Shown piece after piece: positions 1-9,353 of a stretch of 64,000 nucleotides of DNA. Made by a program: the position numbers and the translations under genes. The first letter of the stretch is position 1. The number at the start of each line of letters is the position of its first letter. The stretch covers positions 113,831 through 177,830 of the forward strand of contig NZ_CP047080.1 of NCBI RefSeq assembly GCF_030408595.1. Reading direction: 5' to 3'. The notes under the pieces are model-generated. The model saw nothing but the letters and a program-made list of their open reading frames with translations, was not told the DNA's origin and did not search any database. The stretch comes from Corynebacterium canis. GTDB taxonomy: Bacteria > Actinomycetota > Actinomycetes > Mycobacteriales > Mycobacteriaceae.

Positions 1-200
1 GCGAAGGTCACGGCATCTATGGCCACGATGCGGGAGGTGGAAGGGTGAATCCCCGAGGTTTGCACTGTCACCGCCACGTAAGGCGCCCGGGCGATCGCAC
101 GAGCCCGTGCCGCCTCCTTGGCGGCGCGCTTCGCCTCACGTTCCTCGGGCGACAGCTGCGGCTTGCTCGCCTGAGGGGAGGTGTTTTCGGAAGTGCTCAT
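1..200 (-). CDS. DnaQ-like 3'-5' exonuclease family protein (partial, N-terminus only)
   Basis: Only about 66 N-terminal residues lie in the window; the gene runs off the left edge. After a charged, Ala/Glu/Arg-rich stretch (about residues 15-38) it reads PYVAVTVQTSGIHPSTSRIV, which lines up with the ExoI block of the DNA polymerase III epsilon family (usual form D-x-E-T-T-G). In corynebacteria a dnaQ-like gene sits next to leuA, which fits this position. Oddly, the two acidic ExoI residues that bind metal appear as Thr and Gln here, so the protein may not be an active exonuclease. The start is ATG at 200. The 63 bp to the next gene hold nothing I can name. Confidence 0.6.
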   Translation of the reverse strand, partial: MSTSENTSPQASKPQLSPEEREAKRAAKEAARARAIARAPYVAVTVQTSGIHPSTSRIVAIDAVTF

Positions 201-263
201 TCCTACAACTCTAATGCGCGCTTTTTAAATTCAAAACGCGCAGGAACGGGGTTCTTGGCGGCG

Positions 264-1688
264 CTAGCCCTGCTGGGAATAGTACTGCGCCACGCGCATC
301 AGTTCGGAATAGGCGCGGCCGAGGGTCACCAGCGCGGCATCCTCCGCGGCGGTTAGCGCGGATAATGACTCATTGTGTGCCCACTGCATCTTCTGCTGCG
401 CCGCGCCCATCACCTCCTGCATGGAAGCCTGCTGCGCCAAGCCCAGCTTTTCCTGGAGGGTATAGCCGATGATCAGCTGTTTGATCTCATCGATAATTAG
501 GGCGCGCGGGTTGGCCTCCTGCACCGCCTTCAGGTCGAGCAGCAGGAATGCGTTGATCAGGCGCGGATCCGTGCGCATGGTGGACACGAGGTTAAGGATC
601 AGGTCCTTGGGCTGCATCTTAAAGGCCAAGCCTTCGATCTCGCTGACAATGCGGCCCGCGCGGTGCGTGGTGGCAAATTCCCCAAAACGGGTGACCAGCA
701 GATTGCGCAATTGTGGCACGCCGGATTTGGCCGTGGCCCATTCATTGAGTTCGCTGGCGCCGCGGCGCGCCACATTGCGCGCCCGGAACAACCCGTATTC
801 GCCGATCAAACGTACGATCCGCTGGCAGGAATCGCGTTGCAGGTCTTCCTCAGCGTCCGAAGAAATCATCTTGATCAGATCGAACTCCGTGGCGTTGGCC
901 AGGTGGGCGAGCCCGCGGGCGTCGTATTCCGTGATGGCGCCGGTGTGCGAGGTTTCGGCGAGCAGGCCCGCCACGGGGATCACGGTCAGGACGGAACCCC
1001 GCAGCTGGGCCGCAAGGGTTTGCGAATGTTCGTATGCGTGTTCAAGGGGGTCGCGTTCCCCTAGGGCGCCCTCGCCAAAGGAATCCGCGCGGGACAAGAC
1101 GCCGAGGGTATTCAAGGAGGTAAAACCGAGGTCCTTGAGGAACTTTACTTCGTCCATGCGGGGGGTGGCGTCGAAGAGGAATACCGCGGCGTCGGCATCC
1201 ACGGACATCGCCTTCGTCTGCTCAAAGCCATCGATGAGGATACGTCGGGTACGCTCCTCGTTCTCCACGGTAAGCGTGGCCAAGCCGGGGGTATCAATCA
1301 GCGAAAAATCGCGGATCGAGGCGGTGGGCATCCAGCGGTGGATATAGCTAATCTTCTCCACCGGTGCCGGCAATTCGGCCACCTGCCCGCGCTGAATATT
1401 GATGGGCAAGCGCTGGCCGTCCAGAAGAATCGCCTCGGCGCGGTCCGGGGCGCCGTATTGAAACACCGTGACCACGTTCGTGGCCTCAAGGGCCGCGGTC
1501 TCCGCCACCGGCGCGCCGATAAGCGCATTGACCAGCGTAGACTTGCCCGACTTCAGGCGACCCACAACGACAATGCGCGGCGGGGCCTCCAAGGTGGAAC
1601 GAATGCGCAAAGACTCCTGGTGGAGTTCGGGGCTGAGGCTGCCGAGGTAGTCCAGGGCCTGGTACAGCGCGGTAGACATGGCGTCCAT
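264..1688 (-). CDS. Dynamin-like GTPase, IniC-like
   Basis: A 474-residue GTPase of the bacterial dynamin-like family. The P-loop GRLKSGKS is at about residues 43-50, followed by switch II DTPG near residue 140 and a G4-like SRAD near residue 200. The rest is predicted helical with no clear transmembrane segment. It lies 6 bp downstream of a second, longer dynamin-like gene on the same strand, the arrangement of mycobacterial iniA-iniC, whose products act in cell-envelope stress and membrane remodelling. Size (474 vs about 490 for IniC) also fits. ATG 1688 and ATG 1679 are both possible starts and neither has a strong ribosome site. Assignment as a dynamin-like protein is firm; equivalence to IniC is inferred from order and length. 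Confidence 0.85.
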   Translation of the reverse strand: MDAMSTALYQALDYLGSLSPELHQESLRIRSTLEAPPRIVVVGRLKSGKSTLVNALIGAPVAETAALEATNVVTVFQYGAPDRAEAILLDGQRLPINIQRGQVAELPAPVEKISYIHRWMPTASIRDFSLIDTPGLATLTVENEERTRRILIDGFEQTKAMSVDADAAVFLFDATPRMDEVKFLKDLGFTSLNTLGVLSRADSFGEGALGERDPLEHAYEHSQTLAAQLRGSVLTVIPVAGLLAETSHTGAITEYDARGLAHLANATEFDLIKMISSDAEEDLQRDSCQRIVRLIGEYGLFRARNVARRGASELNEWATAKSGVPQLRNLLVTRFGEFATTHRAGRIVSEIEGLAFKMQPKDLILNLVSTMRTDPRLINAFLLLDLKAVQEANPRALIIDEIKQLIIGYTLQEKLGLAQQASMQEVMGAAQQKMQWAHNESLSALTAAEDAALVTLGRAYSELMRVAQYYSQQG

Positions 1689-1694
1689 AATTAT

Positions 1695-3707
1695 TTAGTA
1701 TCGCCTTTCTCCCCAGTGCTTACCAGAGTACGGCTGGTCGGAATGGGCTGGTGTTGGTGTGGGGGCTGGCGCTGCGGCGGGGGTTGGGGTTGGGGTTGGC
1801 GCGGACGTCGGTAGGTACGGTGACGCCTGCTGCGCCTGCAATTCCGCCTTTTGCGCCTCGACCGTGGCGTAGGCGACGAGCTCTTTGATCATCGCCTCCG
1901 CGGTGCCGATATTTTTCTGCACGATCTGCAGGTTCTTTTGCAGCGTGGCCTTGCGCTTATCCCGCGTGGCCTTATCCGCGCGGGCAACCTTTTCAGCCTC
2001 TTGGATTTGCTTTTGGGTGGCCTCCATGGCCTCCTTGAGGTTTTCGCGATACCGCAGCTGGATCGCCGGGCGGGCATTCGCGATGGCGGCTTCCAACACC
2101 TTGGCCGTGAGCACCTTCGCGGTGCCCGTGGTCTCTTTCAACCAGTTCAGCAGGTTAGTTTTGCCCGAACGCATCGCGCGGAAACCGACGTTAAAGGCGA
2201 CCCAGCCCACGCCCACGATGGCGCCGAGGCCTGCGAAGGTGACCACGCTACCGATCAAACCGCCAAGGGCCGAACCGCCCGAAATGCCCATCATGAGCAT
2301 CATCGGGTCAAGCAAGCCTTGGCGCTTTTCCTGCACGTCGTGCGTTTGCAATTGCTTGCCCACGAACGCCGCGCTGACCTCGTTGCGGATCGCCTCCCAA
2401 TCCATTTCGGACTTGAAGCGCGGGCGCACAATCTTGTGCTCCAGCTCGAAGGAGAAATAATTCAAGGATTCCGCGATGGCGCCCTGGAATTCGCGTTCCA
2501 TTTCGGAGGTGAAATACTGCGGATTCTTGCGCAGCACCGCCATGCCTTGTTTATTAATGCGTTCCGTCCAGTTTTTGCGGATATCCTCAAGCCGAAGCTC
2601 CAGTTGCTCCATCGTCTCTTGGCGGATAATGGTGAGGTCTCGGCCGAGGTAGTAATCCCAGCTTTCACCTTCCTTTTTCAGGCGATTAAGCTCTTCTAAG
2701 CGCTCCGAGAGTTCCGGTACCGCGGCCTCGCCCTCCTCTAAGATGGCGATGCGCTGCGTGAGGTCATCCGCAAGTTCGCGCAAACCCTTGACGGCGATGC
2801 GCAAGCCATTGGCCAGCGGTAAAAACTCGGCGATCTTGAACTTGCTGTGGATCAAGCTATACAGGGCGTCCAGGCCGGATAGCTCAAGGACTTGGTTGCG
2901 GTGCGGGCCCGGACTCATTTCCGCAGCCATCACGCCCAGCAGGCTGGATACGCCCACGACGGGGATATCGCGCCCGATGTGCTGGCGCAGCAGGTTCTTA
3001 TTTTCCGCCACGATTTCTTGCCAGCGGATCAGGTTTTTATCCGTCTTGGTCACCGCAACGATGATCGCCTCAACGTTTGAGCCTGTGTCTTTAATAAAGT
3101 CCATTTCCGGCTTTGTGATGGTGGTGGAGGCGTCACACACCACGATCAATACGCAAGCCTGGTCGATGGAGACTTTGGCCAGGTGGGAAAGCTTCGGGTC
3201 GAGGCCGCCGACGCCGGGAGTATCCACCACCGTGACATCGCCGAGGGGCATGCGCCGCAGCGGAATGGTCGCGCGCGTAGGCAGGGCGTCGTTATCAGCC
3301 TCGGAATTGCGCACGGTTTCTGCGTTGATCCAAGCGCCGAGTTCCGAATGTGCAATAATGCGTTGCCCCTCGGGATAGAACAAGCAAGCTTGACCTTCCC
3401 GGAGATTGTCAGTTTCCTGAGTCAATGCGATGGGCGTCGCAGTGGTGACGTTTACCCCCACAGGGGAGGCGTTGCGCTTGCCGACGATCGCGTTCACCAG
3501 TGAGCTTTTCCCCCGCTTCACCTCACCGACAACAACGATCGAGTGCGATTGCTGTTTGCTCGACGCCTTTGTTAAAGCAAGATTGCTGAGGTCGTCGTAC
3601 CCATACTGGCGGAGTATTTTATTGGTGATAGCAGTCAAAAGTTGGTTCGCGCGCTTCTCCATGTCGCTGCGATCAGCGTCCGGAACTGTATTGCTCGGTG
3701 GGTTCAC
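1695..3707 (-). CDS. Dynamin-like GTPase with membrane hairpin, IniA-like
   Basis: A 670-residue dynamin-like GTPase. The P-loop GEVKRGKS is near residues 61-68, switch II DTPGVGG near 160, and G4 TKTD near 220. Long helical (coiled-coil) segments flank a hydrophobic Gly-rich hairpin at about residues 470-505, the usual membrane-insertion paddle of this family. The tail (about 625-660) is a low-complexity Pro/Thr/Ala stretch. It starts with GTG at 3707, preceded by GAAGAG. It is first in a two-gene operon with the shorter GTPase and divergent from a lipoprotein gene. In mycobacteria IniA forms membrane-active assemblies induced by cell-wall drugs; the same role here is inference. Confidence 0.87.
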   Translation of the reverse strand: MNPPSNTVPDADRSDMEKRANQLLTAITNKILRQYGYDDLSNLALTKASSKQQSHSIVVVGEVKRGKSSLVNAIVGKRNASPVGVNVTTATPIALTQETDNLREGQACLFYPEGQRIIAHSELGAWINAETVRNSEADNDALPTRATIPLRRMPLGDVTVVDTPGVGGLDPKLSHLAKVSIDQACVLIVVCDASTTITKPEMDFIKDTGSNVEAIIVAVTKTDKNLIRWQEIVAENKNLLRQHIGRDIPVVGVSSLLGVMAAEMSPGPHRNQVLELSGLDALYSLIHSKFKIAEFLPLANGLRIAVKGLRELADDLTQRIAILEEGEAAVPELSERLEELNRLKKEGESWDYYLGRDLTIIRQETMEQLELRLEDIRKNWTERINKQGMAVLRKNPQYFTSEMEREFQGAIAESLNYFSFELEHKIVRPRFKSEMDWEAIRNEVSAAFVGKQLQTHDVQEKRQGLLDPMMLMMGISGGSALGGLIGSVVTFAGLGAIVGVGWVAFNVGFRAMRSGKTNLLNWLKETTGTAKVLTAKVLEAAIANARPAIQLRYRENLKEAMEATQKQIQEAEKVARADKATRDKRKATLQKNLQIVQKNIGTAEAMIKELVAYATVEAQKAELQAQQASPYLPTSAPTPTPTPAAAPAPTPTPAHSDQPYSGKHWGERRY

Positions 3708-3769
3708 AACTCTTCACTTTCGGGGAAAACGCGGTTCGTTCATTCACCATAGCGAAAAGTGGACAGAGC

Positions 3770-3799
3770 TGTAACCTTTCATCGACTAGTTGCATCCAA
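3770..3799 (+). promoter_or_regulatory. Putative ECF-type promoter of the lipoprotein gene
   Basis: TGTAAC at 3770-3775, 17 nt, then CATCCAA at 3793-3799. The same -35 hexamer and exact spacing occur before the Hsp70-like gene (5302) and before the calcium-repeat gene (9354), there with xGTCTAA. This one is the weakest match at the -10. The start codon is 63 nt downstream. Confidence 0.45.
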
Positions 3800-3862
3800 C
3801 CCTTGTAGAAGATTAAAGCTAACGTATAGCTCCCAAAGTTTGGATTCCGAAAAGGAGACGCG

Positions 3863-5191
3863 ATGAACAAGCTGAAGTTCAGCATGGTCGCCCTGCTCAG
3901 CGCAACAATGCTGACCGCCTGCAGCTTGCCCGAAAGTTTGACTGGGGCATTGCCGGGAATGAGCAAAAGCACCAGTGAAACCCCAACAAGCACGGAACAA
4001 AAACCCGCTGAGCCCACATACGATTCAGGCACCTACAAGACTGAGCCTGGGAAACAAATAGAAACGACCGCGGACTTGACGCGCGCAGTCGAACCGTTTG
4101 TATTGGGTGAATACGTGCCGCTGCCGTACGAAATCGATGGAATTCTTACGGAAACCAAGGGGGCAATCACGATTTTCGGTGCCAAGAGCATGGCCCTGCA
4201 CCTCAGCCAAAATCTTGTTCATAAACTCGAGGAATTCAGGCCGATCTATGGTTACCTTAACTCCGCATCTTCGCTGCGGGACAAGCCCATCGATCCCGAC
4301 TTTGGAATCAACCACTCCGTAATTCGTTTCGAGGACGCCGATTCCGCACTGCGGGCGGCCGAGGGATTGCACGGAGTCATGATCACCGATGGTTCGAAGT
4401 TCATGGAAACCGACGAACCGAAACCCTCGACGCCGATCACGGTGCCGGGCATGGAGCGCTCGCTGATCTCCTCGTCGTTCCAAGAGTATGACAACACCAC
4501 GTCTTACATGTCGTTTACGCCGCACCAAGAGTACGTGATCTATACCTGGGTGTCCGCGCCGGTGGGCGAGGAAGCCTGGAACGACCGCACCGTAAAGAAG
4601 GCCCTTGACCTGCAGATTCCATTGCTGGAGCAATTCCCATCGGTGAAAACCGAGGCGGGCTTCGGCAAAACCGACGAATTCCCGCCGGTGGACCCGGGCG
4701 GGGTGCTGCGTTACGCCGTGCCGTACCGCGACGAGGATTCGCCTAAGTCGACCCCCGGTTCCTTGGGTCCGCGCGGTATCGCGGGCAGGTTCTATAACTC
4801 CAAGTTCATCCACGACACTCTGGTGCAGACCAATTCCGTGCACAACGGTAAAAACGCATCGTATGTGTTCCGCGCGGACACCGATTTCGGCGCTAAGTCG
4901 ATCTTCAATGCCTTCGTGGACGATTCGCTGAAGGACGGCGCCGTCGAATACGAGGACCCCCAGAAGATTCCGGACACCACCTGCACCATGAACGAGGATT
5001 CCGGCGGTCAGCGCTACGATTGCTACGTGATCAACGGCCGCTACGTCGGCTATGTCAGCGGCGATGCGGACCAGAAGACGGAGAACCAGGAGGCGGAAAA
5101 GAAGCGGGTGTCCCAGCAGCTCGCCGCCCAATACAAGATTTTCCTCAAGGCGGACCAGAACGCCGTGAAGGAAGAGCAGCCGAAGCAGTAG
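3863..5191 (+). CDS. Secreted lipoprotein, DUF7373-like
   Basis: A 442-residue protein with a short lipoprotein signal peptide ending in the lipobox LTAC (Cys20), so it is probably lipidated and anchored on the outer face of the plasma membrane. A Ser/Thr/Pro linker follows. The mature part contains a Y-x-S-G-T-Y-x-T opening and an R-F-x-D-A-D-S-A-x-x-A-A segment, which I associate with the actinobacterial DUF7373 lipoproteins; this family call is from memory. No catalytic motif is visible. AAAAGGAG lies 5-6 nt before the ATG. It is divergent from the dynamin-like pair and precedes the Hsp70-like gene, which has its own similar promoter. A role in an envelope complex is inferred from context. 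Confidence 0.7.
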   Translation: MNKLKFSMVALLSATMLTACSLPESLTGALPGMSKSTSETPTSTEQKPAEPTYDSGTYKTEPGKQIETTADLTRAVEPFVLGEYVPLPYEIDGILTETKGAITIFGAKSMALHLSQNLVHKLEEFRPIYGYLNSASSLRDKPIDPDFGINHSVIRFEDADSALRAAEGLHGVMITDGSKFMETDEPKPSTPITVPGMERSLISSSFQEYDNTTSYMSFTPHQEYVIYTWVSAPVGEEAWNDRTVKKALDLQIPLLEQFPSVKTEAGFGKTDEFPPVDPGGVLRYAVPYRDEDSPKSTPGSLGPRGIAGRFYNSKFIHDTLVQTNSVHNGKNASYVFRADTDFGAKSIFNAFVDDSLKDGAVEYEDPQKIPDTTCTMNEDSGGQRYDCYVINGRYVGYVSGDADQKTENQEAEKKRVSQQLAAQYKIFLKADQNAVKEEQPKQ

Positions 5192-5301
5192 GGTATTGCA
5201 GCGCTCCATTCCACGTGAGGGGGTGGGGCGTTTATCCTGTTTCACGCTTCTTACGTGCAAAAACAAGCATGCTGATTTCGCGGGAGTCCGCGGGGTTAGG
5301 T

Positions 5302-5331
5302 TGTAACAAATCCGTGGTGCGGCGCGTCTAA
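5302..5331 (+). promoter_or_regulatory. Putative ECF-type promoter of the Hsp70-like gene
   Basis: TGTAAC at 5302-5307, a 17-nt spacer, then CGTCTAA at 5325-5331. The spacer shares TCCG and GGTGCGG with the promoter at 9354, and the bases just after the -10 (AAGT, GTG) are also alike. The start codon is 56 nt downstream. Confidence 0.6.
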
Positions 5332-5387
5332 AGTTGTGAAATGAGCGCCACGCTATAGAAGAATAATGATGGGAAAGGCTTAATACG

Positions 5388-7286
5388 ATGTCGCGGAATC
5401 ACTGGACTATCGGGATTGACTTCGGAACCTCCAACACGGCGGCCGCACACACCAACCCGATCAAGGGGACGGTGGAGGCCGTAAATCTGAGTCACGACCG
5501 AACCACAATGTCCTCTTCCGTGTATGTGGAGTCTCCCGATCAGATCGACGTCGGCGATGTTGCCATCAATAAGGCGGAAACCAACCCGGCGGGTTTCGTG
5601 CCTGCGCCGAAGCGCGTGATTCCGCAGCAGATGTTCCAGGTCAATGGTTATGACGTCCCCTCGTCCATGCCGGTCGCCGCCGTGTTGTCTTCGGTGGTGC
5701 AGCGCGTGGCGCGCGAGCACGGGAATGAGCAACCCTCGGAGCTGGTGCTTACTCACCCTGAGGCGTGGTCCTCAAACGAGATTAAAGTGCTTCTCGACGC
5801 CGCGGCACAGCTCGGGTTGTCTGCCGCAACGATTACCACGATTTCTGAGCCCCAAGCCGCGGCGCATTACTATTCGCAGGCGAAAAGCCTGGAGCCCGGC
5901 CAACGCATTGCAGTGTTTGACTTCGGCGGCGGCACCCTGGATATCGCGGTGTTGCAGGCCAACGAGGACGAAACCTTCGACGTGATCGCGGCCCGCGGCG
6001 ACAATACCCTGGGCGGGAAGAATTTTGATGCCCTGATGCGCACCTGGGTTGACCAGCAATTGGAGGACCGTAACCCAGAGTTATTGGACTATTTCCGCAC
6101 CAAGGCCCCGTTGCAGGAGCGGCACGCCCTTGAGGATTCCATTCGCCGCGCGAAGGAGCTGCTCTCCGAGGCCTCGTACGCGACCGTCGTGGCCAGCGGG
6201 CGCGGCGGCACCGAACGCTTTCAGATCACCCGCGGCGAGTTCGAGGAATTGATCGCGCCCGCGTTGGATAAGGCGGAGGAACTTACGGAGGTCACGCTGG
6301 CGGACGCCGGAATTCACAGCCCGGACGATCTGGTGGCGCTGTACCTTACCGGCGGCTCGTCGCGAATCCCCATCGTGCAGGAACGGTTGAAAAAGTTCGG
6401 TCGCCTAGCCACCCTCGACGATCCAAAGACCGTGGTCGCCCAGGGTGCGATCTCCGCGCTCCGGCCGATCGTGCGCGGCATGACGCCGCAAAAGATGGGC
6501 GCCCCAGAACCCGCGCCCGCACCCGGGGTCGGTGGCACCCCGGCGTATTTGCCGCCACAGGCAAATCCGTACGGTGGCCAGCAGCCCGCCCCGCCGGTGG
6601 CTCCCCCGACGCCGACGCCGCCACCCCACACCGATTTGGCGGCGAAGCGCAAGGGGCCTTCCGGGCGCACCATTGGGATCATGGTGGCGGCAGTGGTCGC
6701 CGTGGTGGCAATCGCCGGTATTAGCGGTTACCGCTACCTATTGGCCAGCAGCGATGAGACCACCCAGACCACCCAGGCGGAGCCGCAAACCGCAGGTGCC
6801 GATGCCACCAGCGAATCCACCAGCACCACCGCCGCCGACGGTAAGCTAGATAGCCAGGATGCGGTCTTGGCCAAGGTGCCTGCAAACATCAAGGATGGCA
6901 CCGAGAATTGCCGGGTGGACGGCACCACCAGCAGCGGAAACCTGCGGGTGCGGTGCGAGGTAAAGCCGCTTGCGGAGGAATCCAAGTACTTTGGCCGCAC
7001 CAGCGAGTACGACAAACCGGGCTTGAGCTTTGCCATCGACCCCAACGAGGCGCGCTACGAGCAACACAAAATCACCGAAGGCTTATACGATGACCGCGGC
7101 CAGGAAAACAACACCCTAGGGAACGCCGACAATACCGCCAACGCGCATATTACCGGCCCGACCACGGTAGATAACGAGTTCAATGGGCGCTACACAAATA
7201 CCGAAACCGGGCTGATGATCACAAGCTACGATTTCAAGGACATGGCGTCCGCGGAGGAGTACTTCAGATCCAAGGCATTGCTCTAA
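5388..7286 (+). CDS. Membrane-anchored Hsp70-family protein
   Basis: A 632-residue protein. Residues 1 to about 360 form an Hsp70/actin-type ATPase: phosphate-1 loop GIDFGTSNTA at the N-terminus, phosphate-2 FDFGGGTLDIAVL near 180, adenosine loop LTGGSSRIP near 325. The usual substrate-binding domain is absent. Instead there is a Pro-rich linker (about 370-425), one transmembrane helix (about 428-450) and a Ser/Thr linker leading to a roughly 140-residue domain that would lie outside the cell. This cytoplasm-ATPase/outside-sensor layout is a known actinobacterial variant, sometimes found near ini-type dynamin genes. It is preceded by a predicted ECF-type promoter. The partner and cargo are unknown; coupling cell-wall state to the dynamin-like proteins is a guess from the neighbourhood. 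Confidence 0.88.
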   Translation: MSRNHWTIGIDFGTSNTAAAHTNPIKGTVEAVNLSHDRTTMSSSVYVESPDQIDVGDVAINKAETNPAGFVPAPKRVIPQQMFQVNGYDVPSSMPVAAVLSSVVQRVAREHGNEQPSELVLTHPEAWSSNEIKVLLDAAAQLGLSAATITTISEPQAAAHYYSQAKSLEPGQRIAVFDFGGGTLDIAVLQANEDETFDVIAARGDNTLGGKNFDALMRTWVDQQLEDRNPELLDYFRTKAPLQERHALEDSIRRAKELLSEASYATVVASGRGGTERFQITRGEFEELIAPALDKAEELTEVTLADAGIHSPDDLVALYLTGGSSRIPIVQERLKKFGRLATLDDPKTVVAQGAISALRPIVRGMTPQKMGAPEPAPAPGVGGTPAYLPPQANPYGGQQPAPPVAPPTPTPPPHTDLAAKRKGPSGRTIGIMVAAVVAVVAIAGISGYRYLLASSDETTQTTQAEPQTAGADATSESTSTTAADGKLDSQDAVLAKVPANIKDGTENCRVDGTTSSGNLRVRCEVKPLAEESKYFGRTSEYDKPGLSFAIDPNEARYEQHKITEGLYDDRGQENNTLGNADNTANAHITGPTTVDNEFNGRYTNTETGLMITSYDFKDMASAEEYFRSKALL

Positions 7287-7355
7287 GCACGCGCCCGCTT
7301 TTCGACGCCCAGCGGTGGTTGACGTAAGTCGCCCCGCTGGGCTTTGCCGTTGCAG

Positions 7356-7441
7356 ATCTGCCTGAGGCAGATGTAACACGGCCGTTTCGCGTTCCTGCGG
7401 AAACACCACCGCGCGACGACCGGTATGTCGAATCTGCCTGA
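7356..7441 (+). repeat. 86-bp palindromic repeat element
   Basis: Starts with the perfect palindrome ATCTGCCTGAGGCAGAT and ends with GTCGAATCTGCCTGA. The outer arms (GGCAGAT ... ATCTGCC) and an inner GTTTC ... GGAAAC pair could fold it into one long hairpin. Near-identical units are at 35820-35905 and 36264-36350, and reverse-oriented units at 51201-51286, 51605-51690 and 62829-62914. Confidence 0.75.
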
Positions 7442-7529
7442 CTGGGGTTTGAGGGCCGATTCCGGCCTCTACCTCGTCACATCACCTGGCGTGGTGGTGC
7501 GGATCTGCCTGCCTTTCCACCCGCGACAG

Positions 7530-7546
7530 ATCTGCCTGAGGCAGAT
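7530..7546. repeat. Palindromic repeat core
   Basis: Perfect copy of ATCTGCCTGAGGCAGAT, here followed by a different flank (TCGTTGTGG) from the 86-bp unit, so it belongs to a second element type in the same array. Confidence 0.7.
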
Positions 7547-7806
7547 TCGTTGTGGCCGCATTTCCCCAGGACAACTCGGCCCAAAAATCAGGCAGATCCG
7601 GCACAGCCAGGCAGATGTGACAGGGCCGGACAGCCGCCAGGCAGATTGTACGTGGCTGTTGGAGTGCGAGTTCCGGTGGTTCACAATCGATGTCGTTCCA
7701 ACGTGGGGGCAGCGGCCGTGACCTATCGCCGGCAACAATGCGTTGCCCCCAGCGGCCTTTTGTTGGCGTGGTGCTGTGGATCTGCCTGGTTTTCCACTCG
7801 CGACAG

Positions 7807-7823
7807 ATCTGCCTGAGGCAAAT
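7807..7823. repeat. Palindromic repeat core (one mismatch)
   Basis: ATCTGCCTGAGGCAAAT, a one-base variant of the core, in the same flanking context (CGACAG before it) as the copy at 7530. Confidence 0.65.
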
Positions 7824-8128
7824 GTCGCACGTGCGCGTTTCCCCAGGACAACTCGGCCGAAAAATCAGGCAGATCCGGCGGAGACAGGCAGATGTGACGA
7901 GGCCGGGGAAAGGGGGCGCTTCAGCTACGGGGAGCTACGGGGTGTTGCGGGCAGACGGAAGTGGCGGGGCAGGCGCGGGGCAAGAATGAGCCGAGGGTGC
8001 ACTGGGTTTCGGGCTCACCGAAAAGTGTTGGGCTTCACCGTGTCGGGGTGTGGTGGGCGCGCAGCAATAGGGCAGGTCGGTGACTAGGCCTAGGTGTTGG
8101 GCGAGTATTCGGCCGTGAGAAATCAGCG

Positions 8129-9127
8129 CTAGGATTCGGCTGTTAAGTTTCGGCCTTTATGTTTTGGTGGTTTGGTGTTGGTTTCGGCGCGGTGGATGGC
8201 GCGGCGCAGGGTGGTGATCAGTTCGCGGGGTTTTTGCAGCAGCCCGTGGGTGATACGCAGTGGTTCCCAGCCGAGTTCGCGTAGCCGGATCAACACTTTG
8301 GCATCGTAGTCACGCTGGGAACGTTGTAGGTGGTGGGCACCGTCGTAAAACAAACCAACGCGGATATCGGGCCAGCCGGAATCAAGCACAGTCAGCAGGG
8401 GTGTGCCGTCGTCGACTAGCGCACCGGAGTCATAGATCGGGATTTGTACCTCCAGGTGTTGGCGAAGCTGCTCGGCAATCAACCGCAACACGGTTTCCGG
8501 GGGCGACTGGGCACCAGAGCGGGACAGCTTCAACAGTTTTTTCAGCTGGCGGGCGCTGAAGATATTGCGGGCGATGTCACGCACCAGCTGAAAGTTTAGG
8601 GTGGTGCATGCGCGCAGCGCGTCGATGAGCTGGATGGCGCGGACCTCCCAGTTAGCAAGGTTGGGTACTTGATACACCCACCAGGAGTGGCGGTCGCGCT
8701 GCAGATCAATCAGGCAATCCACCAGGGCGTATTCGGGGGCGACGACCTGCATGCCGGGCAGTTCCTGATCGGGTGTCCACACCCTAGTGCCCGGCCGCAA
8801 CCTACGGCGGGTGGCGTCGAACACGCTGTGGCTGCGTTGGAAATTACTGGCCACATGCAAGGTGATGTGGGCATCATCCACCCAATAGGTCAGGCCGGCA
8901 TAGGCTGCGGCGGCCCAGCCGCCGATAATGACATTCGGGGTTTGGGTGAAATGCGCCCGAGCCCGCAGCATGATCGGGGCGGCAAACCCGAGGCGTTGCG
9001 GGTGATACCGCGAACCCCACTCCACCTCACGGCTCGCACGACAATACCCACGCGGCATGGCAAGCCGGCGAGTGATGTTGACGAAAGAGGTGTCAAGCAG
9101 TTTGGTGCGACGCTGAAACAAACCCAT
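8129..9127 (-). CDS. DUF559-type (Vsr-fold) nuclease-like protein, copy 1
   Basis: About 332 residues from the chosen ATG at 9127 (a longer reading frame reaches 9181; no strong ribosome site decides between them). The N-terminal half resembles the AbiEi/type IV antitoxin-like region often seen on such proteins. The C-terminal part carries the DUF559 pattern: S-x-P-E-T-V-L-R, then V-L-D-x-G-W-P-D-I-R-V-G-L-F-Y-D-G-x-H-H, then D-A-K-V-L-I-R-L-R-E-L-G-W-x-P-L-R-I. DUF559 belongs to the PD-(D/E)XK nuclease fold related to Vsr. The residue before YDG, usually Glu, is Phe here, so activity is uncertain. A near-identical paralogue is at 36868-37842. Confidence 0.72.
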   Translation of the reverse strand: MGLFQRRTKLLDTSFVNITRRLAMPRGYCRASREVEWGSRYHPQRLGFAAPIMLRARAHFTQTPNVIIGGWAAAAYAGLTYWVDDAHITLHVASNFQRSHSVFDATRRRLRPGTRVWTPDQELPGMQVVAPEYALVDCLIDLQRDRHSWWVYQVPNLANWEVRAIQLIDALRACTTLNFQLVRDIARNIFSARQLKKLLKLSRSGAQSPPETVLRLIAEQLRQHLEVQIPIYDSGALVDDGTPLLTVLDSGWPDIRVGLFYDGAHHLQRSQRDYDAKVLIRLRELGWEPLRITHGLLQKPRELITTLRRAIHRAETNTKPPKHKGRNLTAES

Positions 9128-9353
9128 AGCACCAGTGATAACCCCAAAACAGCACAAAACCCAGGGTTTTCCCAAACACACCCCACCAACCTGTGGATAA
9201 CTTGAAACTATCCACAGGCACGTCGCGTCCCAGCGGCAAGAGGGTGGCGCACGGCGAAGCGAACGGGTATAATATCGCCGCCATCACGCGGGTGGTGCCG
9301 AAGGTGTGCGAAAACGTGTTCTGAAATGGGGTGTAAATCTTTTTTGGCGGCGG

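Larger units (their letters stand above)
7340..9277. repeat. Long duplicated segment, copy 1 (repeat array plus DUF559 gene)
   Basis: About 1.9 kb that recurs at about 35790-37989 in the same orientation. It has an array of short palindromic elements (7350-7900), a degenerate non-coding stretch (7900-8128), and the DUF559 gene. Similarity ends at GAACGGGTATAAT (about 9265-9277) in both copies. No transposase, integrase or clear target-site duplication is visible. The stretch 7287-8128 has no convincing gene: short ORFs there are translations of the repeats. Confidence 0.8.

Noticed and set aside
7370..7400. TGTAAC inside the palindromic repeats as another ECF promoter (also at about 36281 and 36557)
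   Set aside because: No GTCTAA-like box at 17 nt; it is part of the repeat sequence.
7350..7900. CRISPR-like appearance of the repeat array
   Set aside because: Repeat units have irregular spacing and differing flanks, the between-repeat DNA is itself conserved between copies, and there are no cas genes.
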